From contig JAILWY010000006.1 of NCBI GenBank assembly GCA_022113835.1, positions 10,586,501 through 10,650,500 on the forward strand: a stretch of DNA of 64,000 bases, written 5' to 3'. A program made the position numbers and the translations under genes. Of the stretch, positions 21,785-33,754 are shown piece after piece. How positions within the stretch are numbered: position 1 is the stretch's first letter; the number at the start of each line of letters is the position of its first letter. The notes below the pieces were generated by a model, which worked only from the letters and a program-made list of their open reading frames with translations, was not told the DNA's origin and made no database searches. The DNA comes from Atopsyche davidsoni. Lineage: Eukaryota > Arthropoda > Insecta > Trichoptera > Hydrobiosidae.

Positions 21785-22115
21785 AACATAATGTCTGATA
21801 ATGATTAAGTACATTTTTTCAAATATTGAAAATTGATTAAAGAAATTTAGAAAAATATCATCGTGATTTGTGTGTGATTCAAACCCACATCCCCACCAAG
21901 CTTACATGGCCGGTGCATTACCAATTATACCAACGAATCACTAGTACTAGGCAAGAATTTTTAACAATCATATCCTATAAATGAAACAACGTACTTATTA
22001 TGCCAATTAAATATTGTCACACAAATCACGATGATATTTTTCTAAGAGTTTTTTTAGTCAATTTCCAATATTTGAACAAATGTACATAATCATTATCAAT
22101 GGTATTTTAAGGCAA
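21785..22115. mobile_element. Fold-back SINE, family T copy e
   Basis: Inverted arms of about 80 bases (21787-21867 and 22013-22105), each containing AAAAATATCATCGTGATTTG or its complement. The left copy is on the minus strand with a full tRNA-like head; the right copy is on the plus strand and begins near the end of the head (TCACACAAATC). A spacer of about 73 bases separates them. The 3-prime module is absent on both sides. Confidence 0.7.
21865..21939 (-). tRNA. tRNA-like SINE head (75 nt)
   Basis: On the minus strand the acceptor strands GATTCGT and ACAAATC match at six of seven positions. A GTAT/ATGC D-stem follows, and TGGTATAATTGG is a good box A. The T-arm reads GTGGG-TTTGAAT-CACAC with one mismatch. 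The anticodon arm is degenerate as in the head at 20221. Presumably an RNA polymerase III promoter; not a functional tRNA. Confidence 0.65.
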
Positions 22116-23350
22116 ATGTCCTGATACATTGTAGGGTGTTGTATTACAACATGAACAGATCATTCTACCGATAGTTACTATACCAAACTGTTATATAAAA
22201 AAATTATATATATATATACATATCAAATATTTCTTTGAGGAAATGAACCGCAGTAAGCATCATACATTTTAAAATAATGTAGATAACTATGAAATACACA
22301 GTTCTTAAGTATGCTATTTTTTATTTATTATTTTTGTGCATACACAAAAGTGATGAAATCGACAGATTTTTTGTAACATTTAAAATAATCCATTTGTAAC
22401 CAATTCACGGAATTATTTTTCATTTTGTTAAATATACAAATAATATTTTTAACGAAACTAAAAATACCCGTGTCTAATACTCATATTTTTTAAATATAGT
22501 TTTACAATAACTTGAATAAATAATATTTAATTAATAGCAAATTTAAATTTAAAACGTCATCCTATATATTTAAAGTTGACATATCAAACAAACATAGCCT
22601 GCGCCTCATAAAGGCTCAAAACACTCATTATTTAATATTTACAAATTCCCCTTGAGGTAATACATATAAATTTACAGGTAATTCAGGTTGTACTACTTCG
22701 AAAGCCTTTCTAGATCAACCAAGTCCCAGGTGGCTAAACCGCCCCTCTTGTTCTGGGGTAGTTGCTTGGTAGTACGTAAGGGTAGTAGGTCAAGTGATGC
22801 TTGGGGAATCGAATGATAGACTTTATGCTTCTGTTGTCTTTTATATTGACGCTATTCTACAAATAAAACAATGGGATTTTTAGAAAGATTAAAAAAGAAA
22901 AAGATTTGTAAATACATTGTTTTAAGAATTTTATCAATTTTATTTGTTTTGATTAAATAAATTATTTTTTTACATAATAACCAATATTGGGAAATCCATT
23001 TTGTCAGTTGCTTCTAAATATCAGTTTTCATTGCTTAAAAAAAAGGCATATATGAAAAGTCAAATATATATTTTCTCGTGATTGTGAAAAATACTTATTT
23101 CATGAGCAAAAGACTCTCAATATTACAAAACATATAATTTTCTCAAATAATATATTTATAAGTATCATGTAGATGAAAACCATTATTGTTTTTAAAAATA
23201 TTATATTTCTTCATATTCATATATTTAATGTTTATTCGTAAAGCAGAATTAAATATAAAAACGACACTTAAGCTGAGTGATCTCAGCGTGACATAATCAT
23301 CCCTTATATCATCATCATAAAAGAGTCGTCGTGTAAATTGGGGTGTAATA
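22116..23350. other. AT-rich non-coding stretch
   Basis: A mixed-composition block at 22685-22850 may be an old repeat but has no partner in the window. A short TA tract lies at 22203-22222. Nothing else is recognised. Confidence 0.4.
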
Positions 23351-23850
23351 TCCCGTGAAGTATTCACGTGGCGGCGACCTGGCCGCGTGCATAAGACATG
23401 CGACATTCGTTATTTAGGCTCGCCCGGCCGCACAGCCTTAAACGGGCCGTTAGGGACGCACGCAGCCTCGTGATGAATTAATGACAACTCAAAATTACAT
23501 ATGAAAAGGTTGTTTTGGAGTGATCTACCAGCTCGGATTGATACACAAGATTGTTTAAGTTAAAAAAAATTAAGATTTTTAAAAGTATATCGCTTTTCAT
23601 GAAGGTTTTATACCATGAAAACAAAGCGAGATTTTCTCGTCTACCAAAATGAATCAATGTTATAATTTTTTTTTATATGTACATGCTTGTTGGTCATCCC
23701 TTACAGTTTTCAATATCATTACTTTGACGTTCGGCTTCCATTTCATATTTTCTCGAAAGCCTCCCCGGGTGTACGGAGAAGTTAATTAAATGAAAGCCTT
23801 CGCGTTCAAAGCAGAGTAAAAATTCAAACTAATTACGGAGATACTCTCTC
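23350..23850. other. Two GC-rich islets
   Basis: Islets at about 23355-23470 and 23735-23830, the second next to GTTAATTAAATG. No coding signal. Possible regulatory DNA. Confidence 0.25.
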
Positions 23851-26489
23851 GCCAACTGAATGGAACAGTTTTTTTTTCTAGTAGTCTCTTTTATTTTTAC
23901 ATTCACTTCGTGTAATTTATTTTTGAATTTAATAGTATGAAAAAAAATCTCTGGAGTTTTTGAATACTATGATTTTTCCACCGGTTGAAGTTAAAAACAT
24001 TTTCTTTTTAAGGCTTAAAAAGATTGATTGATTTTAAGTAATCTATCTTCACTTAAATGGCGAGAAAATTAATATTATTCTTTAAAACACTGATGTGATT
24101 TGAAATCACACCTTTGTGTTTTTGTGTAGATTAATTATTTGATAACATTTTGTTTTTACAACATATCTACACGGGTGGAAATATTAAATAACAACCTTTG
24201 GTATACTTGGTGTTATTATATTTTTATATTTCATATTTGGGATCAATCCCAACTTAAATACTTTGAATGCGAAGCTTAAAACCACTCTTTTCTATTAAAA
24301 TAAGAATGGAGACGAATATAAAAAAGTTACGTTTCCGTTATTAAATAATACCGGCAAAATATACATATCATTGTGAGTTTAATATACTTGAAGTTTTTTT
24401 CTAATTGAATATCCATAACTAATCAACATATTTTTAATGAATTGGAAAACTTATTATTTATCTCAGATACAAATCAGAAATCTGATTCATAATAAATAAA
24501 GATGTTTTTTATAGTCCTAGCCAAAATGTTGAGGGGATAAAAAATATATTAAGAGCTCTACCGCTCTTTGAGGTATCTTCAAAATAAGTTCAGGTCAGTC
24601 AGATGTTCAAGGATATCACTAGCTTAAATAAGCTAGTAATATAGAGATTGAATTTATACATTAAAATGTATTTTTTAAAGATTGGAATCTCAAAGTTTTT
24701 ATTTAAGTTTTTTTTTTACCTTTGAGCTTGGAGGTAATGTATAGTTATAGCAGAGTAAAAATAATCTTTTATTAAAATCCTGGTCTCCATGATTGGTGAG
24801 TATGTGTGTCGTCCTCTGAAATGTTAATTGAAAATTGTATTTATAATATACTTGCAAGATGGAATCGACCTTACGTCTAGGCGTCATAAACCTGCTTACA
24901 TGGAATTCCACTTCGAGAACCAGCTGTGTTGGTGCTACTAGCATACTGATTTGTAACACAAAATTCAGCTAATTTGATATTATATTTTAGCACTTAGAGT
25001 GACTTATATTTTTATTACGTTTAAAATTAAATTTTACAGTAAATATTCATAGCTCATATATCTTCGATGTACTGTTCCATTTAACTAACCAATGTTTGTC
25101 ACAAATAAAAAAAAACCCTTAACTTCAGAAAAAAAAGTTCAATGGTACAGTATATTTTGTGTTGGTGTAACTGGCCACAACAAAAAATAAAAATTAGTGC
25201 AAACATTTTAAAAAAAATAAATAAACAACATTTAAATAGCTATTGCATATTTTAAAATTAAAAAGACTAATGGATTCTTCCTTCTGTCGGAGCATATTTA
25301 AGTTTCGGGGAGAAGGTAAGATTAAAGGGTCTGCTTTAATGCCTAGGAAAGATTTAAGTGCCAAAAGGACTTAAAATTAGTCGTAATCTAAAGGCTCTTT
25401 GCGAGTTAATGGACCAGAGGCGTGCGCTAATTAAAAAATGTGTATAATAAACGGGATCAACTTTTATAACCATTTTATGCAAAAAGCATCTTCGTAAATA
25501 TAATCTTTTCAAAGTAATGAAATAATAAAAAGCATAATTTATGTGTTAATAATTTTTTATTATTATTTACTTAAATATAATTGAATTTGATTACATTGGT
25601 GTGTTATAATCTGTTATTATAAATATAAATAAAATTATCAACCTATAATAAAAAATAGCTTTAAAATAATTTCTGTAGAAGTTTCGTCGTTTGTCTTCTT
25701 CTATGTGAGCGTTAAAAGCAGATCTTCTGAATATTTAATAACATCAGTTAGCAAACAATATTATTAAGTCAAAGTTGATGCACTTAAATACAACGACAAT
25801 TATTAATACTACAGTAAATATTTTAAATAAATAAATGCATTTAATTATTGTTGAAAGTAAAAATATGTTTTGTTAATCAACATATTTTTCTCATTGCCGC
25901 AAGGCAAGTAACGAGAAGCCGACATTAAATTTTATTTGATTCAAACAATTCGTATTTATATCTAATATATTCCAGTGAAGCATCAGCATTGCAAATCCGC
26001 TTGCATTCGGCTTCAAATTGCAAATTAATGTAAATCACTCTGAAATTGCATATGAGAGGCAGCATCTATCGGGTACTAAGCTCTGTGAATCAACCCCAAC
26101 CCTGCTCTGTTAGGAGCGGTGAAGTTATGGAGTGTATCGGTTCAGCCCCCGAGGATTTTATTAAGGGGATGTTAATCTTCAAGGATTGTGGTCAGAAACT
26201 ATGACCCTAGGGTAAGAAAGCCCACACAAGTTTGGGATTCGACCGTAACTATTTAACCCTTAACTTTGAAACCGATAATCGGGCTGCTTTCCTTGTATTT
26301 TTGATCTTCAATATTAAGCTAGCATTTACGGTAGTATATTCGTTTAGCGTTACTTTAAACTTGTGAAATTTATTATCTACGATAAAATTAGAATTCTAAA
26401 TATCCAAAATGTACTCGATTAAAGTTTACACACGCGCAGGTGGTTCATAAACCACGACCTCTTTGAAACCAGATCGTGTCACATGTATA
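23851..26489. other. Non-coding stretch
   Basis: No gene is recognised. Small dyads CTAGCTTAAATAAGCTAG (near 24620) and GTGGTTCATAAACCAC (26440-26455) are present. The segment 25975-26260 is of mixed composition without a frame. Confidence 0.4.
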
Positions 26490-26800
26490 TTTAAATATTT
26501 TTGAGTAAAATACTTGAGTGATTTTCATTTGTGACCGGTTTCGCCAAACTTTCACGTTTCACTCTCTCTTTCCAACAGCCTCTCCCTCTAATAATTTTTT
26601 ACCTAATTGCTTATTATTATATAAAATCTCACTCTGTTTGATTATGCCAACGTGAAAGGTTGGCGAAACCGGTCACAAATAAAAACGAACATGTGGAAAA
26701 TCACTCAAATATTCAAATATCTAAAATATTCAAATGGAATTCCACCAAGTACTCTCTGTCAAAAATATTGAATTTCTTAACATGTATATTTACATATTAT
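26490..26800. repeat. Palindromic element, family C
   Basis: The left arm ends TTTGTGACCGGTTTCGCCAA and the right arm contains its complement, TTGGCGAAACCGGTCACAAA, separated by about 100 bases. The flanking parts (TGAGTGATTTTC and its complement) pair too. To the right, ATGGAATTCCACCAAGTACT and CTCTGTCAAAAATATTGAAT recur at 59522-59563. The inner part of the right arm carries a hammerhead-like layout: TTGATTAT, stem GCCAAC/GTTGGC (26646-26651, 26659-26664), GAAA (26665-26668). Confidence 0.65.
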
Positions 26801-27148
26801 TTTATTTTAATAAAAATATATTTTATTTACATGTAAAATAGTTGTTGCAAGTTTAATTTCAACACACAATAATTTTTTTTATTTGATTTTATAATAGAAT
26901 TTATTTTTTGACTGCATGCTTAGAAATAATATACATAAAATGTCACTGATATCTGACTCAGTTTGATCAAACATTATTGCATAAGCGAGAAGCTTTTTAT
27001 TTTTTTTTAATTGTTTCAAAAAATCATTTTAATTTTTCAAAATTTTTTTCAAAATTTTTCAGGAATTTTTCAGTTTTATACACATGCGAAGTAATAATTT
27101 CAGGGTTACCCTGTCTCGTGTTAATCATAAGTGCTCCCTCCCTCGCAG
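26801..27148. other. AT-rich non-coding stretch
   Basis: Nothing is recognised except a pyrimidine-rich acceptor-like tract at its right edge (GCTCCCTCCCTCGCAG). Confidence 0.4.
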
Positions 27149-27354
27149 TGAGCCCGAGCGGTGACAAGCTCCTATCGCCCCCGCCGAGTGGCCTCGGGCT
27201 GCAGATTACAGAAGCTCCGTGTCCTCGGCGGAGACAGCCGGCAAGTCCCCCTGGACCCCCGGGGCTCACTCCCGACGTGGAGACTTCAACACGGGGTCGG
27301 GAAATCATCAACTTTACCACGAGTTCAATTAAACTCTTCAACATTGCCAGTTGA
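27149..27354 (+). CDS. Tentative terminal exon, product unknown
   Basis: A strong acceptor-like tract ends in AG at 27147-27148. From 27151 a frame reads about 67 codons to TGA at 27352-27354; it is Pro/Ser-rich at first (GDKLLSPPPSGLGL), then RRRQPASPPGPPG, then AT-rich. GC content at the three codon positions is not clearly different, and the minus strand is also open through the same block. No known domain is visible. It may equally be a GC-rich islet with a chance frame. Confidence 0.18.
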
Positions 27355-27987
27355 ATCGAGAATTCACACAAACTTTATACAAAAATGCGTTTCTGTCCCA
27401 ATTAAAAATAACTAGGACGTAAACTATAACTGCTATAAACATAAACCAAACTTTTTACCTGTTGATTTATTTCAGCATCATATTTGACTGTCAAAATACA
27501 ACATATTTTAAAAAAAATGTTTACACTTATAATAAATAGAAGTCAGTTAATAAAAATAAAACAAAAGTTGCGAAAAAAAAAAATAACAAAAAACACATAA
27601 GGCTTTGAATATATTTTATATTAATAAATCTCGTTTGCGTAATCAATATTCGCCCAAAAGCTAATATTGCTTGACTTTCGCGAATCGCGCACTCTTCGTG
27701 TAACTTTCTTGCTTTTAATTCTCTTTGACAAATTAGAAAGACGTTGTGAAAAATGAGGCTTTATTTGGTTGGGCGCAGAATTAAATTTCAAATTTTATGG
27801 CTGGAAAAATTGCCTAATCTTAAAAGAGGCTCGCCACGCGGCGGCCCCGAGAACCGAATTCAATGGAATTACGTCACTTTTCATTATTCTCCTTTTAATT
27901 TTATTTCCAATACCATAACGATGATGGCGAAACCAGGGTTTCTCAAAAACCAAATTTAAATCAGTTATTTACTATGTAAAATAATGT
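27355..27987. other. AT-rich non-coding stretch
   Basis: Nothing is recognised; the frame 27753-27959 has no recognisable content. Confidence 0.4.
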
Positions 27988-28105
27988 AGTGGGTCGCCGG
28001 CTCCTTTTTCACCGCAATTTTATATTCAAAAGAACGGTCTGCGTATTGCTGCTACCCAACAGTATTATTAAAAAACCGCGTCCTTATAAAGCTCTGGCAT
28101 TTAGA
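27988..28105 (-). repeat. Family D repeat fragment
   Basis: Matches the middle of the repeat at 17935-18226 in reverse, sharing GCTGCT(A/G)CCCAA(C/T)AGTATTATTA and TTATAAAGCTCT-like text with the copy at 58250-58570. More diverged than the other copies. Confidence 0.6.
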
Positions 28106-28207
28106 TCTGATTAAAATATAATATAATTATGATAAAATAAAAAAACAGGCTCTATTTCATCAGTCTTTCGAGAGCATATTCAGAGCAATGTATGTAATGA
28201 TGTTGAC

Positions 28208-28375
28208 TGTAATTTTACCTATACAGGTTTTATTTGTATTAATATGATTAAGTACATTTTTTCACACATTGAAACGATTATAGAAACTAAATATCTCACG
28301 CAAGTCACGATGATATTTTTCTGAGAGTTTCTATAATCGTTTCAATGTGTGAAAAATGTACTTAATCATATTAAT
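28208..28375. mobile_element. Near-perfect palindromic SINE, family T copy f
   Basis: Arms 28238-28288 and 28326-28375 are reverse complements over about 50 bases with one single-base length difference, beginning ATTAATATGATTAAGTACAT. The centre (ATCTCACGCAAGTC then CACGATGATATTTTTCTGAG) shows that the right-hand copy begins at the end of the tRNA head, at the same point as copy a at 15885. Upstream, CCTATACAGGTTTTAT is the inverted 3-prime module of the family. Confidence 0.75.
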
Positions 28376-28489
28376 CCAATATGAAATTGTGATGGCTACG
28401 TATATACGTATATTAAATTGTGTGCAAAGATCCTTAGTGAGTAACACTTTATAAAATTATTAAGAGCTTTTTATTCAACGGCATCATGA
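28376..28489. other. AT-rich spacer
   Basis: Nothing is recognised. Confidence 0.4.
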
Positions 28490-28755
28490 CTGGATTTAAA
28501 CTCCGGAGCGGCCCTGCAGCGGAAGTGACTGCAGCGGTAACGAGCGCGTCCGCCAGATGCACTTCCGCCTGAAAAACCCCATTATGTCGCTCGCCTCAGG
28601 CCCTGAATTGAAACTAAATTTAATAGCTTTTAATTTTCCGCTGGATCTTTTCAGGAGAGCTGCAATAAGCGACTTTCCTGGCGGCATTAGGTCGAGGGTG
28701 CAATGATTTTCAATTTTACAAACTAATTGACGAGCTTTGGATTTCATGGGTGTTA
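28490..28755. other. GC-rich islet, possibly regulatory
   Basis: A complex islet with a minus-strand frame of 83 codons (28496-28747) and, on the plus strand, a TTTTCAG acceptor-like site near 28655. No codon bias or family motif. It contains AATTGA/TAAT sites and may be a conserved non-coding element. Confidence 0.25.
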
Positions 28756-31625
28756 TGCTGCGAAGTTGTTTTTGTCTTCCGGTATTTCGCTGCTGGTACC
28801 GTCTTTAGAGATTTCATACTTCTTACTTTTGTAAACTTCCTGAAGATGCAGTATGTACAACACCTAAGTGATCCCGAGATCATCGAATAAATGTTATTAC
28901 AGATGTCATTCTATAATTATTTTATAGTTCTTAATAGAAAATAAGTTTTCATCGCTTTCGAGTAATTTTAATATCAAAAATTTCAAGAATTCTAATATAC
29001 TGGCATCTTGGAGAATTGTGAACTTTTCAAGCGAAGTTCCAAGCTCTCGCAACGTTTTATAAAGAATGCAGCTTAAAGAGGCTGCAAGACGACTACTAGG
29101 GGAGGTAGAAAAGTTCGCAGCGTGACGGATATATTCCCGTGATTTAATAAATAAATTTAAAATACACATTCAATCGCTTCAACTTTGAACTTATTGAAAA
29201 GTGTTGAAACGCAGCAAATATCCCAACAAATAAAATCTTAAATTTGTAAATAAAATTTATATATTATACCATTCATGCTTTAAATATTTTTGCTATTCAT
29301 TACACTTGTAAAGTTATCTGTATTTGAAATAACTCATACAGGTTGAATATGCATTTTCAAAATGTTAAATTTATAACTCAAGGCCGCAAACTTATGAACT
29401 CTCCCAACTACTTTGAAAACAATTTTATAACAATGAGGAAAAACTCTTTGGTTTTGTAAGAAAACTCCAAGGCGCTGGTGGTCCTTGCAAACTTCCCGAT
29501 GAGATGAAGATGAAAATTACAACACTGGAACGTTTTTTAATCTTGAAATATTTAATGTACAAAATTAAAATTATATTAAAATTAATAAAATTAAATAAGT
29601 ATAAAATATTTCAAACTTATGTTTTGATCTATCTATATCTATATACTTGATAACATATCTCTGCATAAATAAAAAGTGCAGAATTAATTAAAATTCAACA
29701 ACAATTGGTAGAAAGTATATTTTAAATTTAATGAATGTCTATATAATAAATATTATTGGTGCTATTTAGTAACGTTTTTTCTATGGACATTTTTGTCGTT
29801 TTCCAAATAAATAGTAAAAGTATTAACTATGCGGATTTCCATATTTCATAGTAGTTAGAATTTTTTTTTATCTAGTCATGGAAAAAATGCACCAGTGTTT
29901 CTGAGAAGTGAATTAAAATTTTCCATGTTTATTTATTTGACTTTCATACACAGTTGAAATAATGCAGCTATATATCGTAGCACGCAAACTTATAAATAAA
30001 AATACACTATGGTTTTTTATATATATAATGTTGTAAAGCTCATGGTATTATAATATTATTTTAAAACCAGCTATTTGATATTCTCAACATGATAGAATAT
30101 ACATTATCTTCGATTGACTTTTATTGCTTACAGTTATTTTCCATATAAGTTATCTATAGTATATCGTTTGATAGAACAAAAAATCATTTTCTTTAGATGT
30201 ATTTTTTAAAAAGACTTGAATTAATTTTTAAAAAAAAATTGTTTTTAAACAACGATTGAAAAACTAACTTTACAAAAGTGGATTAATTTTTTATTTATTA
30301 GGAGCGACACAGTGAATTAGAAAATATCAAATAAGAATTCTTTTATTCGACAAAGAAGTTATCAATTATCGGCTAATATTATAAAAAAAAACCTTTAGAG
30401 GAATCGTCAACATTTGAAATATAAAACAATTTTTATGGCCTGAAATCAACTCAGTACAGATTGTGAAAAATTAATGTTGGTGTGTATTCTTAATTATGAA
30501 AAACTGCTTGCATCACCAATAAATATATATTTATTACCATCGGTATATAGGTTTCATTTTTATCTTTTATGTGTCAATCATGAAACACTCTATATTTCTT
30601 AGCATTAACAATTAGATATAAAAAATAATGAAGCAGGTATGAACACTTTGTTTGCGCTGCCAACACGTTCTCCCAAAGGGGTTGAAGAACATAGGTTTGA
30701 AGCCTCAGAAGTCTGTTGTATTTGCTCAGTGTCGTCCACGTAACTGTCATTTCATCCCTTAACATGACTTAGGGCTTGTTATCCCTGCCACCCTTCACTT
30801 AGGCTTGTTTGTAGAGTGAAGCGACTGCATTACTTATTCATCAACTACAGTCACTTTCCGTTTACTGCTTAGCCGCACGCGACCGACCGAGTTTCTGTCT
30901 GAAAATGGCATTCTACCAAATGTTATTATTGTATATATATATATATTTTATTTTTTTAATATTATATATACATATTATATATATATGGATAAATCGATGA
31001 AACTCATTGAGTCATATTATTTACTAACTCCCAGCACGTCGGCTGAAACTCATATTAGATCTGCATAAATCATTGCACCCTACCGGGTAGTGGATAGGTA
31101 TTCATATTTAAAACTTCATCACATTATTCCTTTGAGTTCAACCCCTACTCTCAAGGCTTACCTTCGGGGTGCTGAGGGTGCTACAGAGCCGCCCTCGGCT
31201 GACCGGAGTCTTTTAATTAAAAAAGAACTTCATTTTCATCTAGTTTGTGTGCGTTTTGTTCTATGTGGGAATTGCATAAATTCTTGATTAGATATTTTGA
31301 TTATTTTATTATAATTTATTCATTGTAAATATACAATTAGTCTCGCATTCATAAAAAAAACTCCCAGTGATACACTTTGTCTGAAATAATCCTAGTGATG
31401 GGTGTATTTACAACCCTTTACTGTAAGAGCTGAATCCGGAAGACAGGCCGGCGTGCAAGGGTTTGGAAGCAATCAGATACAACAGCGGATGCGACTGAGT
31501 TGTTTTTGCTTCGAACATTTGCCTAATTGTGTACAAAGAAAACAAAAAAAACCCAGTAGAAAATACAGTATTTTTTCTTTGAACCTTGAGATAATTTATA
31601 ATTTATCCAAATTGAAAAAAATATA
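28756..31625. other. AT-rich non-coding stretch
   Basis: No gene or repeat family is recognised. TA-rich microsatellite tracts occur at about 30933-30946 and 30963-30984. Confidence 0.45.
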
Positions 31626-31629
31626 TATC

Positions 31630-31690
31630 AATCGGATTTGAACCAAGAACAACGAAGTTAAACCAACAGGCTAATAAGTATTCGTTAGAA
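31630..31690 (-). repeat. Truncated tRNA-derived SINE head
   Basis: On the minus strand a box A-like TAGCCTGTTGG (31663-31673) precedes a perfect box B, GGTTCAAATCC (31634-31644). The gap of about 18 bases is shorter than in a tRNA (about 30), so the head is deleted or degenerate. No tail or duplication was recognised. Confidence 0.4.
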
Positions 31691-32244
31691 GTAGTTGGTT
31701 TCTGCAACTGCTGGTCTTTTTATTTATATTTTAAAAAACTATCCATACTTTAAATCATTTACATAGTTCACCTAATACAAGCCTTTCCTAAATATTACCT
31801 GTTATCTCTTGTAATACATTTGAACCAATACGTCTTCATAATCATCATTGAAAAATCCTCTACATCGTTTGGATTTTAGTTCATAAAGTTTGTCAATAAG
31901 TTGTTCAGATAATCCTAGACACTAATTTGTTATTCTGGTGAATAAATCAATTATTTGTTTGCTGACTAATGTTAGTTTTAAACTTAAAAACCCGTGAAAT
32001 AACAAAGGTGTGTTAATTAAATAAATAATATGCATTTCGTGCGTGCATACGTGACAGAAAAATAAGCTTAAAATAAATATCACCACTTGGGTATATTAAT
32101 TTTTTCTGCCCCTACTTCGCTCTCTCTGTAAAGCCCACGGACGCTTCTATTTACCTCCATATAAATAAAGGTGGCTTTATGTCGTCGACCCCAGCTTTTC
32201 GCTCGTTAAGAAGATTTTTTATGAATATGTATGCGGCGCTAGAG
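31691..32244. other. Non-coding stretch
   Basis: AT-rich with a moderate GC patch near 32105-32245. No gene is recognised. Confidence 0.4.
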
Positions 32245-32740
32245 CCTCGGCGCCGTGTCGTGTGAAGGGACGTGTGGAATTAGTGGCCCCGTACACCTTT
32301 TGGACGTCTCCCTTAAGATTTAATGAAAATTCTGTGCCTGGAAAATTATGTATAGTGTATGACACTTAAGTATGCTAGTGTGACAATGTGTGTTGTTATA
32401 CTACTACATTTTTACATCCTAATTACGCAAGAGCAAGCGTTTGAGGGCGTCGAGTTTGAAGGGACGTGTGGAATTAGGCTACCCCGTCCGTACACTTTTC
32501 GGACGTCTCTCTTAAGATTTAATGAAAATTCTGTGCTTGGAAAATTATTTACAGTATGTGACACTTTGGTATGCTACAGTGACTATGTTCGTTATTATGA
32601 TGTATATTTTACATCTCAATTTAACAAAAGCAGGCAGTTGGGCGCGTGTCATTTTCAGAGTTATGTGAAGGGACGCATCATCGGTTTGGTTTATACACCT
32701 TTTGAATGTGTTCAAGATTTGATTAAATTGTATTTTTAAA
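32245..32740 (+). repeat. Diverged tandem repeat, about 2.4 units of 0.2 kb
   Basis: The anchor GAAGGGACG recurs at 32264, 32458 and 32667 (spacings 194 and 209). Units 1 and 2 share GGACGTGTGGAATTAG, AAGATTTAATGAAAATTCTG and GGAAAATTAT(G/T)TA; unit 3 is shorter and more diverged. A 126-codon frame (32359-32739) spans units 1 to 3. It has a hydrophobic N-terminus but no known domain, and the repeat explains it without invoking a gene. It could be the edge of a satellite or an old local duplication. Confidence 0.8.
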
Positions 32741-32819
32741 TTAGTCGTTACTACAGAAAAAGAAGCGTATAAATTAAAATTATGCAACGAATTCTATCAC
32801 TTTATAGATTGGTTGGTAC

Positions 32820-32880
32820 GAGTTAGCTTAGCTGTGGACCGCAGAATTGATAGTTCTACGTTCGAGGCATTACTGCAAGT
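32820..32880 (+). repeat. Possible tRNA-like SINE fragment
   Basis: TTAGCTGTGGAC (box A-like) and ACGTTCGAGGC (box B-like, 32858-32868) are in order but only about 20 bases apart. Weak; could be chance. Confidence 0.2.
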
Positions 32881-33210
32881 TGAGGATCGTTTTTTCTTAT
32901 CGTCAATAGGATCGTTTACATACATCGGTAGGAGACTTGCTTGATCAGATACCTAAATTAGCAACCGTTCCAAGGGTGGTTTCGAGCGCACTCCATCCGA
33001 GATAATCCGCCAATTAATTATATAACGCTTCAGTAGACCGCTTGCGTTTCAGTATAGCCTTAAAGCCGATATGGCCCGACTATTCCATTACTGAAATAGA
33101 TTCGGAACAATACACTCCAGAACCATAGAATAGTTTGATGAGTATGCGCTGTATGCTATGTAGTCCCCGTAGTAATGAGTTGTTCGTATTTGTTGTTTAT
33201 TATATATAAC

Positions 33211-33679
33211 AGTGCTTCTCAAAGTGGTCCCTACGGACCCCAGGGGTCATTCGGGGGGTACTTAGAAAATTAAAATCGATTTGGAGGTCCCTGAACAACG
33301 TCAAGCGCAAGGTTTAATATAAAATAAAAAAATTGTGACACATTTTTATTAATATGGAAGTTAAAATAAATAACAATGAATACATTATTAAGCAATTTTT
33401 ACGTCCTAAGTAAAATATAAATATAGACAGGTGCATAAAATATAAGTAATAACAGGCATCGCGGTGAGTCAGGTAGGTTAATACAGGAACGCAATAGAGT
33501 CGATACTTGCACCAACTAGTCTATAATATGAATTTATGTAGTTTTTAACCCAGGGTTCATAGGCAAGTTTTGAATATGAAAGGGGGTCCATGGGCATGTT
33601 TTGACCATGAAAGGGGGTCCGTGGGCAAGTTTTGACTATGAAAAGGGGTCCGTGGGCCAAGAGAGTTTGAGAGCCACTG
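33211..33679. mobile_element. hAT-type MITE, family H1 copy 1
   Basis: Starts CAGTGCTTCTCAAAGTGG and ends GAGAGCCACTG, the usual CAGTGxTTCTCAAA type of hAT terminus, with flanking octamers ATATATAA and ATATAGAG (six of eight equal). Near the right end a 31-base unit containing ATGAAAGGGGGTCC is present three times (anchors at 33576, 33607, 33638), whereas the relative at 44763-45186 has one. There is no transposase. Confidence 0.88.
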
Positions 33680-33754
33680 ATATAGAGTGTGTATTGGTAG
33701 GTCGTGTAAGTTTGCGTTATGTGGCCGGGCTGACGGTTGCTTGTGTGGTTTCAG

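Noticed and set aside
33203..33687. Perfect 8-bp duplication around the H1 MITE
   Set aside because: Only six of eight bases match at 33211-33679, and the copy at 44763 shows none, so the hAT assignment rests mainly on the termini.
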